From an uncultured Candidatus Saccharibacteria bacterium (GTDB lineage Bacteria > Patescibacteriota > Saccharimonadia > Saccharimonadales > Saccharimonadaceae): a stretch of 64,000 bases of DNA. Every line of letters starts with the position of its first letter. Positions within the stretch are counted from its first letter, which is position 1. A program made the translations under genes and the position numbers. Under the pieces are notes generated by a model. It searched no databases and was not told the DNA's origin. It was given only the letters and a program-made list of their open reading frames with translations. Positions 8,981 through 17,436 of the stretch are shown in pieces. The DNA lies in contig CALKQS010000009.1 of NCBI GenBank assembly GCA_937990725.1, positions 62,001-126,000 of the forward strand, read 5' to 3'.

Positions 8981-11089
8981 TTAATCTCCATCTACCGTCG
9001 TATGGGCAAACTGCCGCGTGCCACGCCAGGCCAAGAAGCCGATGAGGAGCGCGTTTGCCACTAGCGCAAAGCCAGCCAAGATGAGCATGTGCTGCGTATA
9101 GAGCGCGCTATCTACCCCGCCCGAGATTGCATGACGATAGGCAATGATAGAGTGCGTCATGGGCAGCCAGGGGTTGATGGCTTGGAAGAAACTAGAGGCT
9201 GTTTGGATAGGGAATATCCCTTCGCTCGCTGCCAGCTGGAGCACCATGATGATCATTACCACCAGCCGGCCAGGGTTATCCAGCACCATCACCAGCAGCG
9301 TAATAAGCGACATAAAGGCAAGCGAGGCAAGGTAGCTTGTGGCAACAAATAGCCACGGGTGGTCGGGCTGCAAGCCTACCACATAGACCAGCACCAGCAT
9401 CATAATCGTTGCTTGCACCAGTGCAGCCAGCCCCAAGACTGACATCTTAGCCAGCCACCAGTGCCAGGCATTTTCTTGGCGCGAGAAGGTCTTGCGCACT
9501 GGGTACATCGTCGTCAGAGCCAGCCCACCAACAAAGAGCGCTAGCGAGAGCATATATGGTGCCATGGCGTAGCCGTAGTTTGGCACACTGCCAGTGCTGT
9601 GCTCGTTGCTCGCCACAGGTGCGGCCATCTGCTGCTGAGCCGCTGGGCTGGTTGGCAGGAGCTTTACCTGAGCAGCACCAGTCTGCAGTTTGTGCGCCAG
9701 TGTGCTCGAGCCATCCGCCAGCTGGTTACTTGCCTGCACCAGCGTGCTAGAGTGCTGCTGCAAGGTGGCTGCACCCTGGGCCAGTTGCCCACTACCCTGC
9801 TGAGCTGTTGCGAGATTACCCGCCACCAGTGCTGCACCAGCCTGGAGTCGCTCGCCACCAGCCCGCACCGTGTTGTAACCCGCAAAGGCAGTGGTGGCTT
9901 GTGGGGCAAATTGCTCCACGCCAGTATTGAGTGCCGCCACACCATTCTTGAGTGTTTGCTGCTGAGTCGCAAGCGTTTTAGTGAGAGTATCAAGGTTGGC
10001 TAGCAAGCTCTGCGTTTGCTCAGCAATGGCTTTGGTCTGCTGCAGAGCACTCGCTATGGTCTGCAGCTCGGGTAGTGTGATGGTAGTGCTACCACCGGAT
10101 GCAGCCGCCTGGGCGCTAGTCTTTTGGAGGATCGCCCCAGCCGACGCGGCTGGTGTTTGCATTGCCTGGAGCGCACCCACCACCCGCTGCGCATCTTGGA
10201 CTACGGCCGCCTGCTGAGCCGCCACCGCTGGTGATGGTTGAGCCACCTGAGCGTTGAGTGTATTCATCCCTTGTTTGATCTGCTGCATACCAGCCGTTAG
10301 CTGGGCCACTTGGGCCGCCGTTGGCAGTTGGCCAGTCAGCTGCGCTGTGCCTTGCTGGACCTGCACTGCACCGGCCTGCAATCGCCCTAAGCCCGCTGTC
10401 AGCGTCTGCTGCTTGCTCGCCAGTTGGCTAACGCCATTGGTATAGTGAGTAAGACCCGCTTGGAGCCGTGCCGACCCCTGGTGTAAGCGCCCAGCACCAT
10501 CACCAGCCTGCGCCATGCCATTACCCACTGCACCAATGCCCGCTGCCACCTCCTTGAGGTAGGTTTGGGTCACTTGCTCGGCTACTGTTTCCTTCACTTT
10601 TTGCGCGGCTTGGCGGCTAATGACTGCACCAATGTAGTTTTTGGCTGGCGTCAGCTGATACGACACCACTGCTTGCTGTGGCTTGTCCTGCCGAAGTGAC
10701 GCCGCACGCTGTGAGAAATCCTTTGGTACCGTCACTACTGCATAGTAGTAGCCACGGCGTACGCCATCATCGGCTTGCTGCTTGGAGACGAATTCCCACT
10801 TAAGCGCCTTGCTCTTATGCAGAGACTCTGTCATTGTCCGGCCGATCTGCAGCTCCTTACCATTGATCTGCGCCCCCTTGTCCTCATTCACAAAGGCAAT
10901 TGGCAGTCGGTCAGTATGCCCATACGGGTCCCACACCGAGCTGAGGAAAAACGCCGCATATATCACTGGCACAAAGGCTATTGCTATCACTGCCACCAGT
11001 AGTGTTTTGCTCTGCAGCAAGTGCCGCCATTCGGCCTGGACCATCACGCTGCGGCGACGCTGGATAGCTTGTTTTATTTTCTCACCCAT
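8981..11089 (-). CDS. YhgE/Pip-family membrane protein
   Basis: 702 aa. One N-terminal membrane helix (about residues 30-50) is followed by an ABC-2-type extracellular domain (WDPYG, LPIAFVNEDKGA). Next comes a long Gln/Ala/Gly-rich helical stalk with repeated LxxGxxxL units (about 200-490), then about five C-terminal membrane helices. This is the layout of phage infection protein (Pip), YhgE and the EsaA/YueB proteins, which act as phage receptors or in type VII secretion. The start overlaps the rrf2 stop by 8 bp, so the two genes are one operon. Substrate and partners are unknown. Confidence 0.85.
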   Translation of the reverse strand: MGEKIKQAIQRRRSVMVQAEWRHLLQSKTLLVAVIAIAFVPVIYAAFFLSSVWDPYGHTDRLPIAFVNEDKGAQINGKELQIGRTMTESLHKSKALKWEFVSKQQADDGVRRGYYYAVVTVPKDFSQRAASLRQDKPQQAVVSYQLTPAKNYIGAVISRQAAQKVKETVAEQVTQTYLKEVAAGIGAVGNGMAQAGDGAGRLHQGSARLQAGLTHYTNGVSQLASKQQTLTAGLGRLQAGAVQVQQGTAQLTGQLPTAAQVAQLTAGMQQIKQGMNTLNAQVAQPSPAVAAQQAAVVQDAQRVVGALQAMQTPAASAGAILQKTSAQAAASGGSTTITLPELQTIASALQQTKAIAEQTQSLLANLDTLTKTLATQQQTLKNGVAALNTGVEQFAPQATTAFAGYNTVRAGGERLQAGAALVAGNLATAQQGSGQLAQGAATLQQHSSTLVQASNQLADGSSTLAHKLQTGAAQVKLLPTSPAAQQQMAAPVASNEHSTGSVPNYGYAMAPYMLSLALFVGGLALTTMYPVRKTFSRQENAWHWWLAKMSVLGLAALVQATIMMLVLVYVVGLQPDHPWLFVATSYLASLAFMSLITLLVMVLDNPGRLVVMIIMVLQLAASEGIFPIQTASSFFQAINPWLPMTHSIIAYRHAISGGVDSALYTQHMLILAGFALVANALLIGFLAWRGTRQFAHTTVDGD

Positions 11090-11525
11090 TGTTCATTAAC
11101 TCCCGAATAATATCGTGCAACGTCACGCTCTGCAGCGTCTCAGCCCAACGTGCCTGAGCCCGATCGAAGGCACCAAGGATGCTCACCTCACCGCGTTTGA
11201 TCTTGCTATCATCCGCCTGGCGGGCAAACATCCGCTCAGCGACTCCTTGATACTGGACGAAGCTCTCCGTCCCCTCGACTGCCGCCACGATATCCCACAG
11301 CGTCAGCTCCATACTAGCCCGCGCCAGGCGAAAGCCACCACCCGCGCCCCTCGCCGAGGTAATCAGCTGGGCTGTTACGAGCTTGCGCGTTACCTTAGTA
11401 ATATACGTTGGCGATACCCCCATTTGCTTTGCCAAGCTCTGGTTCGTCACTGGTGATCGCAGGTCTGGATGCGCCAGCAAAATCACAATACAGCAGGCCT
11501 GCTCGACTGCTCCTGATAATCTCAT
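11082..11525 (-). CDS. Rrf2-family transcriptional regulator
   Basis: 147-aa winged-helix regulator. The helix-turn-helix lies near residues 30-60 (NQSLAKQMGVSPTYITKVTRKL) and the wing has the family motif GAGGGFRLAR. The three C-terminal cysteines that bind a 2Fe-2S cluster in IscR or NsrR are absent; the only cysteines are at 11-12. It is therefore probably not an Fe-S sensor. Position directly before yhgE suggests it controls that gene and itself. The start is uncertain: TATAAA lies very close to the ATG and no clear ribosome-binding site is seen. Confidence 0.85.
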   Translation of the reverse strand: MRLSGAVEQACCIVILLAHPDLRSPVTNQSLAKQMGVSPTYITKVTRKLVTAQLITSARGAGGGFRLARASMELTLWDIVAAVEGTESFVQYQGVAERMFARQADDSKIKRGEVSILGAFDRAQARWAETLQSVTLHDIIRELMNNG

Positions 11526-11590
11526 AATTTATATGCGAGGTGCTATGCAGCCCACCCTGCGCAGCACCTCACTCCTCCTTTCTTTGATTG

Positions 11591-11740
11591 TTGATAATGG
11601 ATATCTACTATCTAGATTAGCATAGATCATCCCCTTCTGCAAGCCTGTCGTCAGAATATATCCTCCTAAAAAATCAAGCTACCTCTGTGGTCTCGAGCAT
11701 ATATTTTGCTGGGCTGATGAATGACAGCCCAGCATTTTCT
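11591..11740 (+). ncRNA. Possible small plus-strand transcript ending in a hairpin
   Basis: In the gap between the methyltransferase and rrf2, a hairpin GCTGGGCT/AGCCCAGC (11708-11733) is followed by ATTTTCTTCTTT on the plus strand, the polarity of a plus-strand terminator, although no plus-strand gene precedes it. A weak promoter-like pair (TTGATA near 11591, TAGATT near 11613) lies upstream. The hairpin may instead only serve the minus-strand methyltransferase. Confidence 0.3.
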
Positions 11741-11754
11741 TCTTTGCTTTTGTG

Positions 11755-12609
11755 CTACTTTGCGCGGCGCGCCAGCGGCTTTGTACCTTTGTAGAGCAAG
11801 TAGCGGAACAGCCCCGCCTCATACAGCGTGCTGTAGCCATGCGATGCCATCACGGCATTAACGAAGAATGGCGCAAGCTTCGCATCGGGCTGAATCCAAG
11901 CCAATGGCCGGGCGAGCGAGCGCAAGCGATGGTATGTTGGCATAACGGCCTCTGTCCAGTCCGTCTCGCTTATATTCGCAAAGCCAGCCTGCTGCAATGC
12001 CTGCGATATCTCACCAGGGTTTTGCTGCCGCACACCAAAGCCACCAGCATGCTGCTCCAAGAAGTCCATCATGCGCTGCTGCCTGGCCGACATATGGCGG
12101 GCATCGACCTCATAATCAGCAAACACTACACGCCCACCAGGCTTGAGGATGCGATAAAACTCCTGCATCGTGGCCCGCATATCCTTGGCGTGCGATAGTG
12201 TCTCATTCACATACACCACATCGAAATACTCGTCTGAGAAATCGGTGTGCGAGTAATCGCCCAGCACAAAGCGCGGCGCAGGATTCATGTGCCGCGACAG
12301 CTTCTCAGATATCTTGACCTCTCGTGGCGTGATGGTAATGCCTATTACCTCACCCCCCCCATTGGCCTGGACGAGGTATCGCGCCATCACGCCCTGGCCC
12401 GAGCCGGCATCGAGCACACGGTCGGTCGGCTTGAGCTGCAGCTCCTTGGCAAACATCTGCAAGAAGTTCGCTTGGGCCTGCCGCTCGTTCTTTGTCCCGC
12501 TCGTCCAGTAGCCAGCGTGCTGCGAGCGGCCCAGCACCATGTTGTAGCCCGCCCACGAGCCAAACCGCGAATAGTATGCTGCCACACCGTTTGTTGTTTT
12601 GTCCATCAT
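11755..12609 (-). CDS. SAM-dependent class I methyltransferase
   Basis: 284 aa. SAM-binding motif I is VLDAGSGQG (about residues 64-72), followed by an acidic-loop region (GITITPREV) and a typical YRILKPGGRVVFADYE post-motif. The N-terminal motif SQHAGYW resembles enzymes that methylate lipids, sterols or quinones, but the substrate cannot be assigned. The start has AAGGAG 5 nt upstream, and a TATACT -10 box at 12638-12643 gives a leader of about 25 nt. It is monocistronic. Confidence 0.85.
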   Translation of the reverse strand: MMDKTTNGVAAYYSRFGSWAGYNMVLGRSQHAGYWTSGTKNERQAQANFLQMFAKELQLKPTDRVLDAGSGQGVMARYLVQANGGGEVIGITITPREVKISEKLSRHMNPAPRFVLGDYSHTDFSDEYFDVVYVNETLSHAKDMRATMQEFYRILKPGGRVVFADYEVDARHMSARQQRMMDFLEQHAGGFGVRQQNPGEISQALQQAGFANISETDWTEAVMPTYHRLRSLARPLAWIQPDAKLAPFFVNAVMASHGYSTLYEAGLFRYLLYKGTKPLARRAK

Positions 12610-12689
12610 ATTCTCCTTGTTACTGTACTTATCTTATAGTATAGCGTAGAACCGATGGATATAGCGGATTTGTGGGCCTTTCCCTGGTA

Positions 12690-12772
12690 TGCCCTCGCTC
12701 TAGCTCCCTCCTCCTCCTCTTTGCTGCCTCTCACATTCTCTCCACTCACTCTATTCTCCTACCTCAGATGAG
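12690..12772. other. Pyrimidine-rich tract upstream of the divergent gene pair
   Basis: About 80 bases of almost uninterrupted C/T on the plus strand, between the methyltransferase promoter and the promoter region of the 12879 gene. No coding signal is present. Its function is unknown. Confidence 0.5.
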
Positions 12773-12878
12773 CCTATTTTATTAAAGCATGAGCGATATC
12801 ATAATTATGACAATGGGGCGATTTGTAGTATCATGTATAAGTATAAGTGTTATACCAATGAGGTGAGGAGGAAACACA

Positions 12879-13529
12879 ATGCCAAAACCAGAAGCAGCTG
12901 GCCTGCCATGGCCAGCCCAAGCAGCCCGCAGACAAGCCACACGCCAGTCTGACCCTGCCATCCGCGATAGCAGCGCCTACCGGCAAAAGCCTGCTGAGGA
13001 TGCCGAGCGCACCACGTCAGCAACCGCGCAGAGCGAGCTCGATACAACCAAGAGCAAGCTTGCCACCCTGCAAAAGGCCCTGCAGCACGTGACCGCCGTC
13101 GAGATTGGTGAGGCACAGCTCGGCACCAGTGCACGCGATTACATCAGCCACGCGCTGGAGGTGTCGCGTATCTTTTCTGAGCTAGAGCATCGCCGCATGC
13201 CTGTCAATGGCTCGTACAATGGCCAGCCCTTCCAGGTGTTGCCCAGCTCCAACCTCGAGCTGATCGAGCGCGACCTCGGCCGTGCGAGCTTTGGCCCCTA
13301 TGGCCCAGCTGGCCTCACCCGCGTTGGCCCTCAGCCCAAAGAAGAGCTCACACTCGACGACTATGTAGCCGATGCCACTGCTCAAGCCACGGCCGACTAC
13401 AACACCAAGAAAAAGCAAGCCGACGAGCAAGCCAAAGTCGCCACCGAGCTCCAAACCGCTCAAGAGCTCCTCGAGCGCAAAGGCTACGGCGTGACCGCAC
13501 CAGAGGCTGGCAAGACGAAGGCCGCCTAA
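12879..13529 (+). CDS. Hypothetical protein with helical N-terminal half
   Basis: 216 aa, no family recognised. The N-terminal 40 residues look disordered; residues 50-75 and 165-200 look like coiled coils (SELDTTKSKLATLQKAL; KKKQADEQAKVATELQTAQELL). No signal peptide or membrane segment. The ribosome-binding site GAGGAGG lies 7 nt before the ATG and a clean terminator follows, which supports a real, single-gene transcription unit. It is one of the few plus-strand genes here. Confidence 0.65.
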   Translation: MPKPEAAGLPWPAQAARRQATRQSDPAIRDSSAYRQKPAEDAERTTSATAQSELDTTKSKLATLQKALQHVTAVEIGEAQLGTSARDYISHALEVSRIFSELEHRRMPVNGSYNGQPFQVLPSSNLELIERDLGRASFGPYGPAGLTRVGPQPKEELTLDDYVADATAQATADYNTKKKQADEQAKVATELQTAQELLERKGYGVTAPEAGKTKAA

Positions 13530-13553
13530 CCAGCTCTTGCAAATATACACACT

Positions 13554-13586
13554 AAGGTAAGTATTGTGATGGTGCTTACCTTTTTC
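13554..13586 (+). terminator. Terminator of the 12879 gene
   Basis: AAGGTAAG (13554-13561) pairs with CTTACCTT (13575-13582), followed by TTTTT on the plus strand. Confidence 0.85.
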
Positions 13587-13668
13587 GTTTGCATAGCAAA
13601 GCCCTTGCTGCTTCCTCTACCACTGATTATGAGGCATTATATACCTGAATGTATCTCCAGAATGTTCA

Positions 13669-14286
13669 TTATTTATCCTGGGTCGCCTGCCGTACATACG
13701 CCACCGCCCGGACGAAGTCGTCGATGAGCGTCTGGCGCATGGCACCGTTGTATAGCGCAGCGGCTGGGTGGTAGAGCGGAATGACGACGAACTCTCGCTC
13801 GTGCAAGCGCACTTTGCGCGGCTGGCCATGGTCGCGGCTAATGCGCAGGTCGGGGATGAACCCGCCACCACTGTGTCGCCCAAGCGTCAGCACCGCCTTT
13901 GGCTGGATAATATCGAGCTGCTGCATGAGGTACGGCCAAAAGGCGCGCTTCTCCTCCGGCAGTGGGTCGCGATTATTGGGCGGACGGTATTTAACGATAT
14001 TGGTAATGTACACATCACTGCGCACGAGGCCAGCCGCGGCGAGCATTTCGTCCAGGAACTTCCCTGCCGCCCCCACAAAGGGCTTGCCCTGCAGGTCTTC
14101 GTTCTTACCGGGCGCTTCCCCCACAAAGACGATGTCGGCATTGGGATTGCCATCGCCCAGCACCAGCTGCGTGGCCTGGGCAGCCAGCTCGGGGCAGAGC
14201 TTGGTGGCGATAATCTCCTCAGCGAGGTGCGCTAGCTGAGCGGCTTGGGTTTGGTCTGGCGTAGATGGGTCGAGTGGATGGGTCAT
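13669..14286 (-). CDS. Family 4-type uracil-DNA glycosylase lacking Fe-S cysteines
   Basis: Removes uracil from DNA. The 205-aa product has motif A GEAPGKNEDLQGKPFVG (about residues 55-71) and the C-terminal motif YHPAAALYN. The family normally binds a 4Fe-4S cluster with four Cys. Here only one Cys remains (residue 31). The others correspond to non-Cys residues, for example Tyr in VKYRPP and Phe in RAFWPYL. The start at 14286 is preferred over 14343 because TGCTATACT ends exactly 6 nt upstream, indicating a leaderless mRNA. Confidence 0.88.
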   Translation of the reverse strand: MTHPLDPSTPDQTQAAQLAHLAEEIIATKLCPELAAQATQLVLGDGNPNADIVFVGEAPGKNEDLQGKPFVGAAGKFLDEMLAAAGLVRSDVYITNIVKYRPPNNRDPLPEEKRAFWPYLMQQLDIIQPKAVLTLGRHSGGGFIPDLRISRDHGQPRKVRLHEREFVVIPLYHPAAALYNGAMRQTLIDDFVRAVAYVRQATQDK

Positions 14287-14460
14287 ACATCCAGTATAGC
14301 AATCGATGGGCGGGTAGAGCAAAAACCAGCCGTAATTGATCACTCTAGCTTTGGCACTGGGATCTGCTGCCTAGCTCTTGCAATATTGAGGGGTGTAATA
14401 ATTGCTGAGGTTTTGCGATGCAGGTCGATAGCAAACAAACGCAACCGAGGTATAAAAATA

Positions 14461-14486
14461 AAAAAAAGCAATCCTGCATTGCTTTC
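14461..14486 (-). terminator. Terminator downstream of the 92-aa gene
   Basis: AAAGCAAT pairs with ATTGCTTT across a 5-nt loop. On the minus strand a long T-rich run follows. It lies about 85 bp beyond the stop of the 14572 gene, after the long hairpin. Confidence 0.8.
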
Positions 14487-14502
14487 GTCTACCAAGAGTA
14501 GT

Positions 14503-14560
14503 CCGCTCCCGCGGAGGTAGAGCATCCAGATGGACGCATCAATACCTCCGCCGGGAGCGG
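14503..14560 (-). repeat. Long near-perfect RNA hairpin 3' of the 92-aa gene
   Basis: CCGCTCCCGCGGAGGTA (14503-14519) and its complement with a single bulged base (14543-14560) form a 17-bp GC-rich stem around a 23-nt loop. It lies between the stop of the 14572 gene and the terminator, so it would be part of the 3' untranslated region. It is too long and too far from the U-run to be the terminator itself. Confidence 0.75.
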
Positions 14561-14571
14561 GTGTGGTGAGG

Positions 14572-14850
14572 TTACCAGCTGATTTTAAGACCCTCACCGA
14601 GAGACTCGATTCTTGGGCTGTAGCCCAAGGATGCTAACTGGTCGACAATATCCTGTTGAGTTGTGCTGAGCTTGTCATGTTTATCTAAAAAGATAAACCC
14701 ACTGCCTGTATAGGTGGTGTGCCACCTACCTAGTCTGGCTACTGCTTGCGCCGCCAGAACCACAGCCTCAACGACCTCCTCTACAGCAGGTTCGGGAGAT
14801 TCATAATACGCGACGGAGACTTCGCGCATTGCACTAGCTGACAGAGCCAT
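14572..14850 (-). CDS. 92-aa orphan protein with structured mRNA flanks
   Basis: No family recognised. The product starts MALSASAM and has an acidic helical segment rich in Val, Glu and Ala (about residues 17-37), then a mixed region GSGFIFLDKHDKL and the ending EGLKISW. The start at 14850 is chosen because AAAGGAG lies 7 nt upstream; an earlier in-frame start at 14895 lies inside a hairpin. Its transcript has a leader of about 200 nt full of hairpins and a 17-bp hairpin after the stop, which is unusual for this compact genome. Confidence 0.6.
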   Translation of the reverse strand: MALSASAMREVSVAYYESPEPAVEEVVEAVVLAAQAVARLGRWHTTYTGSGFIFLDKHDKLSTTQQDIVDQLASLGYSPRIESLGEGLKISW

Positions 14851-15060
14851 GATAGACTCCTTTCTGCATCCATTTGGATGCGATAGTGAGCTCAACCCTG
14901 TGTCGAGCTCTCTCCATTGCTGCGCACGCTCCGGTGTAGCGCTATCAGAGAGCTGGGCGCTCTATAGCGCTCGGCAGCTCCTCTAGCAGCAAGTCGAGAG
15001 AGTTCGACTCCTCACCACAAAAAGTTGCTATCCACCTCTGATAAAGAGAGGATATGCTGC
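14851..15060 (-). promoter_or_regulatory. Highly structured 5' leader of the 92-aa gene
   Basis: In the minus-strand transcript at least five inverted repeats follow one another: CTCT/AGAG near 15030-15052, AGTCGA/TCGACT (14991-15008), GAGCTG-GCGCT/AGCGC-CAGCTC (14950-14980), GAGCTC/GAGCTC (14889-14911) and GCATCC/GGATGC (14866-14881). The last ends just upstream of the ribosome-binding site. No known riboswitch, SRP, 6S or tmRNA signature was recognised. Confidence 0.55.
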
Positions 15061-15061
15061 T

Positions 15062-15090
15062 ATGTTAGTATGTTACTTTACATTTGTCAA
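15062..15090 (-). promoter_or_regulatory. Promoter of the 92-aa gene
   Basis: TTGACA (15085-15090) and TAACAT (15062-15067) with a 17-bp spacer on the minus strand. It predicts a transcript start near 15055. Confidence 0.7.
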
Positions 15091-15120
15091 TAGCATGGGA
15101 TAATTTTCTATTTTTGTATC

Positions 15121-15150
15121 AAAAACACCCCCACAAAAGGAGGTGTTTTG
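15121..15150 (-). terminator. Terminator of the padR-ABC operon
   Basis: AAACACCTCC pairs with GGGGGTGTTT on the minus strand (one G-T pair) and is followed by T-rich sequence. It lies 36 bp past the permease stop. Confidence 0.8.
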
Positions 15151-15185
15151 CTATGCGAGGAAGCGATGTGCTGAGTGTATACTCC

Positions 15186-17435
15186 CTACTCTGTTTGGTT
15201 TGCCTCTGGGTCGGTGAGCTTGCGCACCATGGGTAGCACCAGGTAGATGCCGATGATGGCAGCGAGTAATCCTCCACCAACGATACCAAAGTACAGCGGC
15301 GAGAGCGTTGGCTTAAGCGAGGCAGAGAAGGTCGTGACGAAGACGGTACCAACCCACACCCCAATGGCGCACGAGAGGAGCGAAACACTCAGCAGCGGCA
15401 CCAGCGACTCCGTCATGATGAGGCGCTTGAGCTGGCCCAGGCGCATGCCACCGAGGCGCAGCGTGTAGAGCGAGCGGCGGCGCTCGAACAATCCACCAAT
15501 CGTCGAGACGATCAAGCTTGCCACTGCGACGAAGAGTGTCACACCCATGCCAGCGTAGGCCATCTCGGCGAAGTTCTTGATGATAGGGTTGATCTGCGGA
15601 TGCTTCTCGAAGTCCCCACTGCGGATGTAGAGGAAATCTTGCGGAGTCTGGCGAGCATAGACAAGGGCGCGCACCTTCTCCACATCATCATTATGGGCAA
15701 CGGTGAGGAGATAATCCTTAGGGCCATTAGTGTTGACTGGCTGCTCGGCGAGTGAGACACTCTTGACGACGGCGCCGTTGAAGTCGAGCAAAGCATAGTG
15801 ATCACCCTGTGCACCGCTGGGGCAGCTGTGCTCGGTGTAGATAGCCAGGTCGCTGCAGCGAATGGCACGAGCTTGGACGCGGCCATTGTCACCAGCAATA
15901 GGATACATCGGCGCAACATTGGTAATGTATGGCTGCTCGCTCAGGATCTTTTGGGTATCCGGCTGCAAGGTATGATCTTGCGAAGTGATCGCTACAGCAT
16001 TGCTGCGCAGCTGTGAGTAACCGTTATTGGCTACTGATGAAGCATTGAGGGCATCAATACCACTCACCGCCGAGAGGTAGAAGCTCCCCGCAAAGAGGGC
16101 CAGCACGACCCCGCTCACACTGCGGAAGACAGCCTGCGAATGGACGGCAATCCGCTTGCCCGCGATCAAGGCCGAGCCACTGCGTGCATAGCGTGCCACG
16201 ATGCGAGCAATCTTATTCGTTAGCCAGCCGCCAGCCAGCACCAGGCCAAACATTACACTGAGGAGGGCTGCCAGGAGAATGAAAGTCGGTATAGAGCTCT
16301 CACTTGACCGCTCGGTTATCCAGTCGTGCCCAGGCTTCGACGCCATCCAGCCAAAGATACTGAGGCCAAATGCCAGGGGGATGACGCGCCACACGCGCAG
16401 CTTCTTCGTCTTTTCGGCTGAGCGTGAGACGCCCAGTGGTGAGAGTTGTGCCTTGCGCATCCGGCGCCAGTTGACATACGTCGTCAGGCCAAGGGTCACA
16501 CCGACGATGATAATATATTGGTACCACTGCAGCGCAAGATCAGCTGGCCAGAAACGCATGTCGCCATAGGAGAAGCCATAAAGCGAACTCTGCGTCAGCG
16601 TAAAGATAACGAGACCCAGCACCACACCTACCAGTGAGGCCAGCAGCGACTCGAGTAGCAGCACACGGGCCACTTGCCCCTTGGTTGCACCTACTAAGCG
16701 CAGGGCGGCGTAACGCTTCTCGCGCTGTGCCCCACCCAGCTGCGTAGCAACAGCAACGAAGGTGACGATTGGGAAGAGCAAGATCGATCCACCCACGACC
16801 AGCATCATCAGCGAGAATGGATCGAAGGCGACACTCTGCGCTTTACCATTGACATCAGTAATGTAGACGTCGGCGTAGGAGTTAGGCTGCCCATTTTTCT
16901 TAGCATATTGGTTGCTCTTCTCAACCTCCTCCGCACTCACACCCTTGACCAAGTACAGGTCATCAGGGCTCGCAGAGTACTCGTCTGGCAGCGTGCCAAG
17001 GTTGGTTGTAAGGTTACCAAAGCGCTCAAGAATCTTATCCTCCGGGTGCTGGGCAATCGCCGCTGCTAAGCCCTTGGAGAGGTAGTATTCACCTGCCTTT
17101 GGCGTGTCCATCTTGGCAAATTTGGCGGACTTCTCAGTGCCCTGCAGCGAGATGACGCTAATCGTCTTGCCTCGCCACTCATCTTTGTTGCCCCGCTCGA
17201 CACCGCTAGCTTTGAGCGGCTCTTGGCCAGTCGCTTGTGGCTTTTGGGGGGTAAGCTGGGCTGCAGAGATAGTACTCGAGATGATCGCTCGGTTTTGGCG
17301 GCCCACCAAGCCATTGAGCCCAGCGGCCATATAGCACAGCATAACGATACCAAGCGAGATAGCTGCTGCTGTGAGGCCCAGACGCATCATTGATTGCCGG
17401 CCCGATTTTTTTAGTAATAACCAACTGATGCTCAT
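15186..17435 (-). CDS. ABC transporter permease, FtsX/MacB-like, two domains
   Basis: 749-aa permease of the FtsX type. An N-terminal membrane helix (about residues 18-38) precedes a large external domain, then three helices. A second external domain and three C-terminal helices near 620-745 repeat the pattern. The start MSISWLLL at 17435 is chosen because GGGAGG lies 7 nt upstream and its ATG abuts the end of the ATPase gene; a longer start at 17498 would run back over the ATPase. Related systems export lipids, peptides or drugs, or act in cell-wall signalling. Substrate unknown. Confidence 0.88.
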   Translation of the reverse strand: MSISWLLLKKSGRQSMMRLGLTAAAISLGIVMLCYMAAGLNGLVGRQNRAIISSTISAAQLTPQKPQATGQEPLKASGVERGNKDEWRGKTISVISLQGTEKSAKFAKMDTPKAGEYYLSKGLAAAIAQHPEDKILERFGNLTTNLGTLPDEYSASPDDLYLVKGVSAEEVEKSNQYAKKNGQPNSYADVYITDVNGKAQSVAFDPFSLMMLVVGGSILLFPIVTFVAVATQLGGAQREKRYAALRLVGATKGQVARVLLLESLLASLVGVVLGLVIFTLTQSSLYGFSYGDMRFWPADLALQWYQYIIIVGVTLGLTTYVNWRRMRKAQLSPLGVSRSAEKTKKLRVWRVIPLAFGLSIFGWMASKPGHDWITERSSESSIPTFILLAALLSVMFGLVLAGGWLTNKIARIVARYARSGSALIAGKRIAVHSQAVFRSVSGVVLALFAGSFYLSAVSGIDALNASSVANNGYSQLRSNAVAITSQDHTLQPDTQKILSEQPYITNVAPMYPIAGDNGRVQARAIRCSDLAIYTEHSCPSGAQGDHYALLDFNGAVVKSVSLAEQPVNTNGPKDYLLTVAHNDDVEKVRALVYARQTPQDFLYIRSGDFEKHPQINPIIKNFAEMAYAGMGVTLFVAVASLIVSTIGGLFERRRSLYTLRLGGMRLGQLKRLIMTESLVPLLSVSLLSCAIGVWVGTVFVTTFSASLKPTLSPLYFGIVGGGLLAAIIGIYLVLPMVRKLTDPEANQTE

Positions 17436-17436
17436 G

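Noticed and set aside
14340..14597. 85-codon minus-strand frame overlapping the 92-aa gene
   Set aside because: It contains the long hairpin and the terminator and has no ribosome-binding site.
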